Positions 51,361 to 60,107 of a stretch of 64,000 nucleotides of DNA are shown piece by piece (the stretch's first letter is position 1; each line of letters starts with the position of its first letter). This DNA comes from an uncultured Prevotellaceae bacterium. Lineage in GTDB: Bacteria; Bacteroidota; Bacteroidia; Bacteroidales; Bacteroidaceae. The DNA is taken from positions 62,001 through 126,000 of the forward strand of contig ONJJ01000007.1 of NCBI GenBank assembly GCA_900318115.1, given 5' to 3'. The position numbers and the translations under genes were made by a program. The notes under the pieces are model-generated. The model was given only the letters and a program-made list of their open reading frames with translations. It ran no database searches and was not told where the DNA came from.

Positions 51361-52677
51361 ATGTTCTACGCCCTGGTCGATTGTGACAACTGTTATGTCT
51401 CCTGCGAGCGTGTGTTCAATCCCTCGCTCGAGGGCAAGGCCGTCGTGGTTCTCTCGAACAACGACGGCTGTGTTGTGGCCCGCAGTCCGGAGGCCAAGGC
51501 GCTGGGCGTGTCGGAGGGGTTGCCCTTCTTCCAACTTGCCGAGCGTTTCCCCGGACAGGAGATTCACGCCTTGAGCAGCAACTACACCCTCTATGGCGAC
51601 ATGTCGCGCCGCGTGATGGGCATCCTGCGCGATGCTGTGCCGGACCTCTTTGTCTATAGTATTGACGAGGCCTTCCTCACGCTCCCGGAGTCGCCCTGCG
51701 CCCCCGCGGACTACAAGGCGTGGGGCGAGGCGCTTGCTGCCAAGGTGCGCCGCTGGACGGGTATGCCCGTGAGCATCGGTATAGCCCGGACCAAGACCTT
51801 GGCCAAGGTCGCCAGCAAGTACGCCAAGCGCTACCCCGGCTACCGCAAATGTTGCGTTATCCAGACCGATGAACAACGCCAGAAGGCTCTCTCGCTGTTT
51901 CCCGTGGGCGACGTCTGGGGCATCGGGCGCCGCCACGCCGCGCGCCTCGCCGCCGCTGGGGTGCACACCGCCCTGGACTTCACGCGCCAGTCCGCCGCCA
52001 CCGTCCGGCGGACCATGGCCGTCACGGGTCTGCGCACCTGGCGGGAGCTCTGCGGGCAGGACTGCATATCGCTGGAGCAGCTGCCGCTGAAGCAGACCAT
52101 CTGCACCTCCCGCAGCTTTCCACGGATGCTCACCTCGCGCGATGACCTTGCCGTCGCCGTAGCAGGTTTCGCTGCCCGCTGTGCCCAGAAGCTGCGTCGC
52201 CAACGAAGCATGGCTCAAATGGTCACCGTCTTCATGGCAACCAACCCCTTCCGCGAGGAACTCGACCAGTCCTCCCTCAGCCGCACTGTCTATTTGCCCG
52301 CTCCCGCCCAGTCGGACACGGAGATTGTCCACGCCGCCCACCAGTCTATGGACCTCTGCCTCGACGTTGCCGCCCGCAACGCCCTGCCGCAGTGGAAGCG
52401 TGCCGGCGTGGTTGTCAGCGGTATCGTCCCCGACAGCGAGATCCAGACCTCCTTCCTCGACATCCCCCCCGCCCTGAAGCAGAAGTTCCAGCGCCTCTCT
52501 GCCGTGGCCGACGGCATCAACCTCCGCCATGGCGACGAGGCCCTGCAGCTCGCCGCCGCCCTCCGCCCCCAGGATCCCGCCACGGGCAAGGCCCTCACCT
52601 TCCGCAACAGCATCCTCCACGCGCACCGCTCGCCTTTCTACACCACCGATATCCGGGATATCATCCAGGTGGAATGA
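51361..52677 (+). CDS. umuC: DNA polymerase V catalytic subunit UmuC
   Basis: 438 residues, a Y-family polymerase. '[19 protein letters not shown]' carries the first metal-binding Asp, and 'YSIDEAFL' carries Asp102 and Glu103. '[19 protein letters not shown]' and '[19 protein letters not shown]' mark the palm/thumb and helix-hairpin-helix regions, and the C-terminal little-finger and UmuC-specific parts are present. It replicates across damaged bases with processed UmuD. It starts 121 bases from the divergent umuD start and converges on the AraC gene, with only four bases between them. Confidence 0.95.
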   Translation: MFYALVDCDNCYVSCERVFNPSLEGKAVVVLSNNDGCVVARSPEAKALGVSEGLPFFQLAERFPGQEIHALSSNYTLYGDMSRRVMGILRDAVPDLFVYSIDEAFLTLPESPCAPADYKAWGEALAAKVRRWTGMPVSIGIARTKTLAKVASKYAKRYPGYRKCCVIQTDEQRQKALSLFPVGDVWGIGRRHAARLAAAGVHTALDFTRQSAATVRRTMAVTGLRTWRELCGQDCISLEQLPLKQTICTSRSFPRMLTSRDDLAVAVAGFAARCAQKLRRQRSMAQMVTVFMATNPFREELDQSSLSRTVYLPAPAQSDTEIVHAAHQSMDLCLDVAARNALPQWKRAGVVVSGIVPDSEIQTSFLDIPPALKQKFQRLSAVADGINLRHGDEALQLAAALRPQDPATGKALTFRNSILHAHRSPFYTTDIRDIIQVE

Positions 52678-52681
52678 TGTA

Positions 52682-53587
52682 TTAGCGGGTCTCCTCTTGC
52701 TGGTTCTTCAGGAATTCTTTGGGTGTGAGATTGTAGTAGGCCTTGAATTGTCGGGTGAAGTGCTGGGGGTATTCGAATCCCAGTGCCTCTGCCGCTTCGG
52801 TGACCGTGGCGCCGCCTACGAGCAACGCCCGTGCGCGCTGCATGACAAATCGGCGGATGGACAGCTTGGCATTCTCACCCGTGAGCTGGCGGATGAGGTC
52901 TCCGAAGTAGTTGGGCGAGAGGCAGAGCTCCTGGGCGCAGTAGCGCACTGTGGGCAGACCGTGTTGGCGTTGCCGGCCTGTGGCATAATAGCGTGTGAGC
53001 AGGTTCTCGAAGCGGGTGAGGAGGTCGTCCTTCTCGCGGGATGGTGCAGCAAGCTGAAGGGAATAGAAGCGTGCTACGTACTCCAGAATGAGTCGTATGT
53101 GTGCGGCGATGTGAGCATCGGAGGCCAGGGGGGCGGAGGTGAGGCTGCTACGCAGCATCTCCAGCAGGGTGACGATGGTCTGGTACTGCTCCTCGCTCAT
53201 GAGCAGAGCCTCGTTGATGCTGTAAGAGAAATAGGTGAACTGATGCATGCGGCGCCCGAGGTCGGTGTCGTGGAGCAGGGTGGGGTCGAAGAGGAGCGCC
53301 CACCCCTTGGTGTGGATTTCCTCGCCCGTGTCTGCTTTGCCGCCGAGCTGTCCGGGGGCTACACACATCAGGGCGTGGCGATGGAGGTCGTAGGTGGTGA
53401 GTCCGTAGGTGAGTTCCTCCAAGGTCTCGTCGCCGATGAAGAGGCCATAGACGTCGTAGTTGTTGAGCGAGTGGCGGCAGTGCTCCAACTCGTCGTAGTG
53501 AATGACCGAGACGAGGGGGTGCAATTCGGGGGCGCTGATGTAGCGGGCGTAGTCGTTGACGCGATGAACCTTGAGTATTTTCTTCAT
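52682..53587 (-). CDS. AraC-family transcriptional regulator
   Basis: 301 residues from the ATG at 53587. An upstream in-frame ATG at 53641 would run through the promoter box. The N-terminal sensor region ('YGLFIGDETLEELTYGLTTY', 'YDLHRHALMCVAPGQLGG') looks like the cupin-like ligand-binding part of this family. The C-terminal 100 residues hold two helix-turn-helix motifs ('VRYCAQELCLSPNYFGDLIR' and 'VTEAAEALGFEYPQHFTRQF'), followed by 'LTPKEFLKN'. It lies beside the glycoside-hydrolase genes and is divergent from them, so it may regulate them (inference). Confidence 0.9.
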   Translation of the reverse strand: MKKILKVHRVNDYARYISAPELHPLVSVIHYDELEHCRHSLNNYDVYGLFIGDETLEELTYGLTTYDLHRHALMCVAPGQLGGKADTGEEIHTKGWALLFDPTLLHDTDLGRRMHQFTYFSYSINEALLMSEEQYQTIVTLLEMLRSSLTSAPLASDAHIAAHIRLILEYVARFYSLQLAAPSREKDDLLTRFENLLTRYYATGRQRQHGLPTVRYCAQELCLSPNYFGDLIRQLTGENAKLSIRRFVMQRARALLVGGATVTEAAEALGFEYPQHFTRQFKAYYNLTPKEFLKNQQEETR

Positions 53588-53595
53588 TTCGCGTG

Positions 53596-53603
53596 CAAAA
53601 ATA
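53596..53603 (-). promoter_or_regulatory. Bacteroidetes -7 box TATTTTTG for the AraC gene
   Basis: TAnnTTTG match eight bases upstream of the ATG at 53587; the transcript would have almost no leader. Confidence 0.5.
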
Positions 53604-53711
53604 CGCAAATTCAGTTTGATTCCATAGGTTTTTAATCGCATTTAGGCCGTTTCCGGTGAAATTGTGCAATAATTCGGTAAAATGATTAAGTCAAGTTGAT
53701 AATATATTGTG

Positions 53712-53719
53712 TAATTTTG
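53712..53719 (+). promoter_or_regulatory. Bacteroidetes -7 box TAATTTTG
   Basis: TAnnTTTG match 35 bases before the GTG at 53755. It could drive the remnant and the GH39-like gene behind it. Confidence 0.45.
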
Positions 53720-53754
53720 CGTCGGAAAAAGTAACCATATAAACAAAGTAGGCA

Positions 53755-54033
53755 GTGAGAAGACTTGATTTGATAATCATTTCCACGTTTTGGCTTTTGG
53801 CAACGGGAGCCGTAGCGCAGGCTCAGAGTGTGGATTTCGAATCGTGGCGTCAGGCTACGCCGGAGAAACCCTATGACATCACAGTGCTGTTGCAGAATCC
53901 TTCGGGAACGGAGAATTTCGGATGGCAGCGCAACGCCGCGGACGCTGCTGCAGGCTACAACAAACGGAACACGGAGTTTGCCTCGAGCCTCTATAGCGGT
54001 GTCGGAATCGAATCGTGGTACTGGACCCCCTGA
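53755..54033 (+). pseudogene. Remnant of a secreted carbohydrate-binding-type protein
   Basis: A 92-residue frame starting with GTG. The signal peptide (LIIISTFWLLATGAVAQ) is followed by 'YDITVLLQNPSGTENFGWQR', which matches the opening of the beta domains in the giant protein ('DITFLITNPSF') and in the GH51 protein ('DLTFLIKNSSFTRYNVGWQ'). It stops at 'ESWYWTP', where those domains would continue for another 100 or more residues. I read it as the 5' end of a gene whose remainder was lost. A short functional secreted protein is possible but less likely. Confidence 0.6.
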
Positions 54034-54119
54034 TTGACAGATATTTGCCATCTCCACTTCGACGATTTTTATTTGAAGACTTCCCGTCAATGCGAAACCA
54101 TAAAACGAAAGAATATAGA

Positions 54120-55184
54120 ATGCGAAGATTATTTTTTTGCGCTTTTGCGCTGCTGCTGTCGGTGCTGCCGCTGCGCAGCCAGGTGACGGTGCGCGTCTAT
54201 GGCGCCCAATGGGAGGAGTTTCCGCTGGTGAAGAAGATTGGGCTGTACCAGACGCCGCTGGTGTCCCGGGAATGGCTGGACCGCGATTTCCCCAAGTTGG
54301 CGGAACTCGAGGCGCGCTCCATGCGCTATGAGATGGCCTGCGGCAAGGATGACCTCTATGGACAGCCCTGTGTGGTTGGCACAGCCGAGAAGCCAGCCTA
54401 CTCATTGGCCAACGTCGATTACCTCCTGACACAAGCGCGCAGGTACTGCCCCGTGCTCGTCATCTCCCACGGCTACACGCCCACCATCCTCCAAAGCCGT
54501 CCGGCGGAGTGGAGCGGATTCATGGACCCGCCCACCAATCTCGGCGTCTGGGGCGCCATCAATGAGCGCTTTGCACAGGAGTGGAATAAGAAAGGCTACA
54601 CGAACAGCTATGTGGAGGTGTGGAACGAACCGGATCTGAAGGACGGCTTCTTCACCGCCGGACTGGATGAGTACCTGGATATCTACGAGGCGGCCGCCCC
54701 CGCTGTAAGACGCGGTTATGCTGATATCAAAGTGGGTGAACCGGCTGGAGCCTTCAACTGGTGGCACCAGTCGCTGGTGGATCGTGTGAAGGCTCACAAC
54801 CTGCCGCTGGATTTCCTCTCGGGTCATGCCTATGGCGCGGACTACGCCTGGCAACTGGATGGTATGCGCAGTGCGCTGACCAGTCTGGGGCGGAATGAGG
54901 CCGAGATGCTGCTGACGGAGTATTCGCCCTATCCCGCCGCCGACTACCAGAAGGACGGCCCCGTCGAACGCGCCGAGGCGGCGATGACGTTCTTCAATGC
55001 CCTGCCGGGGTTCCTGGAATGTGCAGACCTGACATTCGTCAACTGGGCACAGTACATCGACCCAGGTTTCTTCGTGGGCGACAAGTTGGGACTCGTCGAT
55101 CGGGACTCGGGCGCCCGCAAGGCGCTGTTCAATGCCTTCAAGCTCTACGGGATGATGCCCGCTGACCGCCGGCGCGTGTTGTAG
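54120..55184 (+). CDS. GH39-like glycoside hydrolase, truncated at the C-terminus
   Basis: 354 residues from the ATG at 54120, where a clean signal peptide starts (MRRLFFCAFALLLSVLPLRS); the frame upstream is not signal-like. The clan-A barrel shows the acid/base Glu170 in VEVWNEPDL and nucleophile Glu267 in MLLTEYSPY, typical of beta-xylosidase-type GH39 enzymes. The sequence ends 'LFNAFKLYGMMPADRRRVL', just after the barrel. Family members usually go on with a beta-sandwich of 100 or more residues. The last 40 bases overlap the end of the GH27-like fragment on the other strand. Activity may survive because both catalytic residues remain. Confidence 0.75.
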   Translation: MRRLFFCAFALLLSVLPLRSQVTVRVYGAQWEEFPLVKKIGLYQTPLVSREWLDRDFPKLAELEARSMRYEMACGKDDLYGQPCVVGTAEKPAYSLANVDYLLTQARRYCPVLVISHGYTPTILQSRPAEWSGFMDPPTNLGVWGAINERFAQEWNKKGYTNSYVEVWNEPDLKDGFFTAGLDEYLDIYEAAAPAVRRGYADIKVGEPAGAFNWWHQSLVDRVKAHNLPLDFLSGHAYGADYAWQLDGMRSALTSLGRNEAEMLLTEYSPYPAADYQKDGPVERAEAAMTFFNALPGFLECADLTFVNWAQYIDPGFFVGDKLGLVDRDSGARKALFNAFKLYGMMPADRRRVL

Positions 55185-55789
55185 TAGAGCTGACCATATT
55201 TATTGTTGCGCACGCGCAGGTTGTCGCCCAGCCACCCGCAGGGTGAGGTGGTGCCGTTGTACACTTGTGTCCAGGGTGTCTGCTCGCTGCCCTTGAGTTT
55301 GTAGTTGCTGTCGACGACGACCTTAGGAACTCCGCGCATGAGGTGGATTCCGAATTTCAGGCCCATGGCGTGCAATTTGTCGGCCAGCGCCTTGAAGCCC
55401 TGGTTCTTGCCTTCGACCATGCAGGAAGGGAAGCGGGTGGGCGAGGGGAGGTAGCGGCCGTACTCATCCAGCACATAGTCTTGTGTGCCCTGCTGGTTGT
55501 ACCATCCGCCGCCGAGCGAGGGATGGTTGCAGTACCATCGGATATCGATGACCACGTATTCCCATCCATGGCGCATGAGGTCGTTGTCCACGAGGTATCG
55601 GGCGTTCTGCATCACCTCTTTCTCGGTGACGGAGGAGAAATAACAATCCCACGAGTTCCAACCCATGGGAGGAGTCATGGCCCACGTGCGGAAGGGGGCG
55701 ATGTCGTCCTGTGCGGAGGCTCCGCTGAAACAACTCATGAGCACCACGGCGATGGCACTCATTTTCCTGAGAAGCTGATGTATGTACAT
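55145..55789 (-). pseudogene. GH27-like alpha-galactosidase, N-terminal fragment
   Basis: 214 residues with signal peptide (to 'SGASAQ'). The barrel start 'MTPPMGWNSWDCYFSSV', the strand 'EYVVIDIRWY' and 'ALADKLHAMGLKFGIHLMRG' are typical of GH27. After 'RNNKYGQLYYN' the family sequence ends, and ten unrelated residues encoded by the antisense of the GH39-like gene follow. The second half of the barrel, with the catalytic aspartates, is absent, so no activity is expected. It starts six bases after the GH51 stop and was probably its operon partner. Confidence 0.75.
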
Positions 55790-55795
55790 TGTTTC

Positions 55796-58700
55796 TTATT
55801 TATGTGAGATATATTTCTTCCCGGCGATGATGTAAACGCCGGCAGGCAGATTGTTGAGGTGCTGTGTGGTGGCGGCAGGCAGTCGGCGTCCCGTGAGGTC
55901 GTAGAGGGGGAAGGGGGAGCCTTCGGGGGAACCCTCAGGCACCGCGGCCCCAAAGGGGGAGAAGGGGCCAGCGGGGGAGAAGGGGAGGTCGTGGATGCCG
56001 GTGGCGTCGCCGAGGTAGTGAACCTGGAAATGGTCATAGGCAACCCAGTCGGCGTCCACCGTCTGCTTCTTGCGGATTCCCAGTCGCAGGGACTGCTGCT
56101 CTGCGGGGAGAAGACAGGTGACGGAATTGCTGTAGCGCTCGTTCCCCGTGAAAGCCTTGGAGGCAGCAGTGAGGTCGTCGGGATAGCGGTAGGGGTTGTA
56201 GGTGTAGTCCTCGCAGCTATAGAGGTTCTGCAGCGGGGTGGAGATGTCGCCCAGATAGAGTTGCGCGTATTCGATGGACGGGTCGTGCTGCTGCCAGGCG
56301 GCGTAGGCTGGCTCGATGGCACCGGCGCGGTAGAAGGCATTAGCGGAGAGCTGATAGTAGCCTGCTGGCAAACCGGTCAGTTCCTGCCAGATGTCAAAGG
56401 GACGGGAGAACTGCTCGGCCGTCTCGCTGTTGTAGCCCACATAGGTTGTGGTGATATCCGTGCCTGTCCGTACTGCTGGGATATCCGTCCCTTGCCAGCC
56501 GACATTGTAGCGGGTGAAGGAACTATTCTTGATGAGGAAGGTGAGGTCGGCTGGCTGCCCGGAGCGTGCCCGCTGGAGTTGCTCCTCCTGGTAGTCGGCC
56601 ACGGCGCTGAGCAGTTGCTGGAGGCGCTGGCGGCGGGTGGCTGCGGTGCCGCTGCTGACGGCACGCGAGGCCGCATTGTAGGCCTGTGTCAGCGCGCTGT
56701 TGCCGGCATCCTTGTAGTAGTTCTTCACTTCCTTGACCAAGTTCTGGAGTTCCTGCAGGTCGGCAATTCCTTGGAACCGAGCATCATCGTGCATGGCGGT
56801 AGCGCGGGCTGCCATCTCCTGCACCTGTAGATCCGAGAGAGCGCAGTCGAAGATCTGGAAGTCATCGAACAGAGCGTGTTCCATGATGGCATCTCCAGAG
56901 AATGGTGAATGGGCAATTCGGGCGACCTTCAACTTGGCGACGAGTTCGGGCAGGCTGACGTTGATGGCCTGGGTACGACGCAGTTGGCCATCGACATAGA
57001 GGCGGAAGGTGCCGTCCTTCTGAGTACAAGTGATGTTGTGCCATTCGCCGATTCGCAGGCAGGACCAGGAAGAGATATTGCTGGTGGTGGCGGTGCTCTT
57101 CAGCTCGCAGTACCAGTTGTTGTTACTGCCGGAGTTGATGATTCCGAAGTATTGGTTGGTGCCGTTGCTCAGTTCCAGTGCCCAAGAGAAATTGTTGGTG
57201 TTGTTGCCGATGCGCTGGAGCACATTCAGGCTAATGGTGTAGTCTGTGGCTCCGGCGAGGGCGTCCTGCACGGCCTTGATGGGCAGGCTCATATAGCTGT
57301 TTTCGCCAAGCTGCCCGGTGGAGAGGACGTGGTTGCCGTCGGACTGCTGCGCGATGGAAGCCTTGCCGGCGAGTGTGCCGCGATAGGTGCCGGAGTCGTC
57401 CACGGGCTCGCCGCCCTCGAAGGAGAAGCGCAGGCGGGGCTGCGGCAGAGGCTCGGCCACGGGCACGCCTACGTCGGTCACTTTCAGGCGCAGGACATTG
57501 ACGGAGAAGGCGGCTGCCTCGTAGTTGACGGTGCCGTCGGCTTCGACACGGACTGCCTGCGAGTGCGGAGTGATGAAGAAGGGGTTGGTCAGCGTGTTCT
57601 CGTCGGTACCATTGGGAGCCGAGAGCACTTCGGCTTCGCCCGAGAGTGCACGTCCGTTGGCAAAGGAGAGCCGGACGGGGGTGGCTACGTTGTGAGGATT
57701 GACGAGTTTGACGTAGAAGATGCCCTCCTGCTCGTCGATATTCGCGCTGGTGAAGATCCGTCGGTTGGCATATTCGCGGAGGTTGGTGTCGATGATTTGT
57801 GTTCCGTTCAGATAGCATCGTACGCGCTGGCCTTCTTTCTGCACTCGGATGGTGTACTCTTGTCCTGTCTTCAGTTGTCCTTCCTTGTCGGCCAGGGTAG
57901 ATTTCACTCCGTTCTTGCACTGCTCCACGGCGTGCTTGGTGTTGCCCCATCCTCCGAGGTTCAGCCAGCTATAGTTCTGCGCGTCCTTGTAGTCGAAGAT
58001 AATCAGGAAGCCTTCGGCACCTCCGTTCTTGGTGGCATGAACGGTCATATCTACGTTGGTGGTCGTAAACCGCGTGTTGAGCACACAGGTGACGTCGGCT
58101 GCCGAGGAGTTTGTCTGGCGGAAGGTGGCATCGCTGAGTGTCCAGTTGCCACCCTTCGTGGTCCACTCGCTCGCCACCAAGTTCTTGGCCTCGAAGGTGG
58201 TGTCGCTGGCAGTGACGCTGAGGTCGGTGAAGGTGGCGCTGGTGGACCAGGTGCCCAGTCCGATGCTGCCTGCCGTGGCGTTGAGTGCCGGGTCGTTGTC
58301 CTGCTCGCTCCATCGGATATTCTGCTGCCCGATGTTGTTACTGAACATCCTTTGCACGTAGTAGGAGGGCGTGCCGTAGCTCAGCGAGGAGTTGAAGCGG
58401 ATCATGTCCGGGCGCCAGGCATAGTTCTCTTCGTGGGTGAAGATTGGTGCGTAGCTCATCATGTTGACCGACTCACTGTTGTTCTCGCACCCCTGCATGA
58501 ACACGGCTTCGCCGATGGCGGCGTTCATGTTGCCCCAGAAGCCGCAGTCCTTCGTCACGGCGTACTCGCCCACATAAATGTGCGTGGAGGACTTCGACTG
58601 GTTATCGTAGCGTCCGTACTGGCTGATGAAGAAGTCGGGCGTGTCGTAGTAGTGCTCGTCCTTCAGTTCCACAGGTTCGGTGACGTTGTCAAAGTAATAG

Positions 58701-59881
58701 CTGTCGGCCACCAGATGTAGCTCGGGCCAGCGCGTCTTGATGGCGGTGTAGAACTGCATGTAGCGCCGCATGTAGTCGTCTCGGTTGAGCATGAATTCCT
58801 GCTCGTTGCCTATTTCGAGGTATTTAAGGTCGAAGGGCTCGGGGTGTCCGTTTTGAGCGCGCAGGCGTCCGTAGAAGGTCTCGGTGGCCGAGCCGTTGGC
58901 ATACTCGATGGCGTCCAGTGCTTCCTGAATGAAGGGGTCGATATTGTCCTCGTCCACCTTCCAGTCATGTCCGATTCCCATATTGACCACGAAGAGGGCG
59001 TGGGCTCCCAGGTCCTCGGCCAGCTGCAGCAGCTCGTGGTAGCCCAGTCCGTCGGTCACCTTGTAGCCCCAGTTGCGGTTGAGGTGCCCCGGGCGCTCCT
59101 CGATGGGCCCGACGGACTTCTTCCACTCGAAGCGGTTTGTGGCGCCGTCGGCATAGGCCCCCTCGATGTAGCAGCCGCCGGGGAAGCGCATGAAGCGCGG
59201 ATGGAGGTCGGCCAGCATCTGAGCCAAGTCTTCGCGGCAACCGTTGGGACGATTCTTGAACGTCGGAGGAAAAAGGCTCACCACATCCAGGTAGAGCACA
59301 CCTTTGACCGAGCTCCGCAGCATCAGCCGACCTTGGGCCTCATTGCCCGTGGCCACGATGGTTGCCGTCAGCTTCTGCCATTCCCGCGTGGCGCTGACGT
59401 CGATGGCCGTCTGGCCCAGCCGCCCGCCGCCGGCATTCTGCAACTCTGCCGTGATGACACCCTTGAAGGTGTCTTCGGCGCGGAGCCAGAAGGAAAGGGA
59501 GTACTTCCGGCCCTTGACGATATTCATACCCCAGTAGCCTTCGTTGCGCACTCCGCCGCCGGCAGATTTGACGTCCACGCGCAGAGCTCGCCGCTGAATC
59601 GTATTCAGCATGTTGTCTCTGCTCAGGCTGATTGTGGCATTGCCGGCGGCACTCCAGGCCAGGGGACTGTTCATGTCCTCCTCGAAAGAGCGGTTGCGCA
59701 CCAACTCGGCGTACAGACCGCCGTCGCCGGCGTGGTTGATTTCTTCAAAGAAGATACCATAGTGGTCCTCGGTCACCTGCTGGCCTCGATTCTTGAAATC
59801 AAAATCGATTTTCACTTGGCCCTGAGCCGACAAGGCACACAGCACTAATGTCCATGCCGAAAACAATCTTGAAAGTCTCAT
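55796..59881 (-). CDS. GH51-like alpha-L-arabinofuranosidase with many accessory domains
   Basis: 1361 residues from the ATG at 59881, where the signal peptide begins (MRLSRLFSAWTLVLCALSAQ). Domains in order are a CBM4-like sandwich (25-200) and the GH51 barrel with acid/base Glu360 in LEIGNEQEF and nucleophile Glu439 in YVGEYAV. Next come a DUF1080/concanavalin-like domain (545-700), the catalytic beta-sandwich remainder (700-810), a LamG domain (811-1020) and a helical part. A carbohydrate-binding-like domain ('DLTFLIKNSSFTRYNVGWQ', 1111-1320) and the tail 'LYDLTGRRLPAATTQHL', ending 'GVYIIAGKKYISHK', complete it. It removes arabinose side chains from plant polysaccharides (family knowledge). 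It is far longer than the usual 500-850 residues. It is divergent from the GH31 gene, with its own promoter box. Confidence 0.88.
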   Translation of the reverse strand: MRLSRLFSAWTLVLCALSAQGQVKIDFDFKNRGQQVTEDHYGIFFEEINHAGDGGLYAELVRNRSFEEDMNSPLAWSAAGNATISLSRDNMLNTIQRRALRVDVKSAGGGVRNEGYWGMNIVKGRKYSLSFWLRAEDTFKGVITAELQNAGGGRLGQTAIDVSATREWQKLTATIVATGNEAQGRLMLRSSVKGVLYLDVVSLFPPTFKNRPNGCREDLAQMLADLHPRFMRFPGGCYIEGAYADGATNRFEWKKSVGPIEERPGHLNRNWGYKVTDGLGYHELLQLAEDLGAHALFVVNMGIGHDWKVDEDNIDPFIQEALDAIEYANGSATETFYGRLRAQNGHPEPFDLKYLEIGNEQEFMLNRDDYMRRYMQFYTAIKTRWPELHLVADSYYFDNVTEPVELKDEHYYDTPDFFISQYGRYDNQSKSSTHIYVGEYAVTKDCGFWGNMNAAIGEAVFMQGCENNSESVNMMSYAPIFTHEENYAWRPDMIRFNSSLSYGTPSYYVQRMFSNNIGQQNIRWSEQDNDPALNATAGSIGLGTWSTSATFTDLSVTASDTTFEAKNLVASEWTTKGGNWTLSDATFRQTNSSAADVTCVLNTRFTTTNVDMTVHATKNGGAEGFLIIFDYKDAQNYSWLNLGGWGNTKHAVEQCKNGVKSTLADKEGQLKTGQEYTIRVQKEGQRVRCYLNGTQIIDTNLREYANRRIFTSANIDEQEGIFYVKLVNPHNVATPVRLSFANGRALSGEAEVLSAPNGTDENTLTNPFFITPHSQAVRVEADGTVNYEAAAFSVNVLRLKVTDVGVPVAEPLPQPRLRFSFEGGEPVDDSGTYRGTLAGKASIAQQSDGNHVLSTGQLGENSYMSLPIKAVQDALAGATDYTISLNVLQRIGNNTNNFSWALELSNGTNQYFGIINSGSNNNWYCELKSTATTSNISSWSCLRIGEWHNITCTQKDGTFRLYVDGQLRRTQAINVSLPELVAKLKVARIAHSPFSGDAIMEHALFDDFQIFDCALSDLQVQEMAARATAMHDDARFQGIADLQELQNLVKEVKNYYKDAGNSALTQAYNAASRAVSSGTAATRRQRLQQLLSAVADYQEEQLQRARSGQPADLTFLIKNSSFTRYNVGWQGTDIPAVRTGTDITTTYVGYNSETAEQFSRPFDIWQELTGLPAGYYQLSANAFYRAGAIEPAYAAWQQHDPSIEYAQLYLGDISTPLQNLYSCEDYTYNPYRYPDDLTAASKAFTGNERYSNSVTCLLPAEQQSLRLGIRKKQTVDADWVAYDHFQVHYLGDATGIHDLPFSPAGPFSPFGAAVPEGSPEGSPFPLYDLTGRRLPAATTQHLNNLPAGVYIIAGKKYISHK

Positions 59882-59916
59882 AAGTTTTTTCGTTAGATCG
59901 TAAATGAATTCGGCTG

Positions 59917-59924
59917 CAAAGGTA
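59917..59924 (-). promoter_or_regulatory. Bacteroidetes -7 box TACCTTTG for the GH51 gene
   Basis: TAnnTTTG match on the minus strand, 36 bases upstream of the ATG at 59881. Confidence 0.65.
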
Positions 59925-60075
59925 CAACGAATCCTACATAAATTCATAAATAAATCACGGATAATTTTACCAAAATTACTGATTCTGGAGAAAAAGACTG
60001 CAGCGAGACGCCATTTTCCGTAAAAATGGTAGATTTATCCGTAAATCGGTTATGCAGCCCGCATCGATTTTGAGC

Positions 60076-60083
60076 TATCTTTG
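60076..60083 (+). promoter_or_regulatory. Bacteroidetes -7 box TATCTTTG for the GH31 gene
   Basis: TAnnTTTG match 25 bases upstream of the ATG at 60108, divergent from the GH51 promoter. The 150 bases between the boxes could bind a shared regulator such as the AraC protein. Confidence 0.65.
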
Positions 60084-60107
60084 CGGCGTCAAAAATATAA
60101 ATCGATT

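Noticed and set aside
51241-52626. Upstream extension of umuD to a 608-residue protein
   Set aside because: The extension is the antisense of umuC. The UmuD fold begins at the ATG at 51240, next to its own promoter box.
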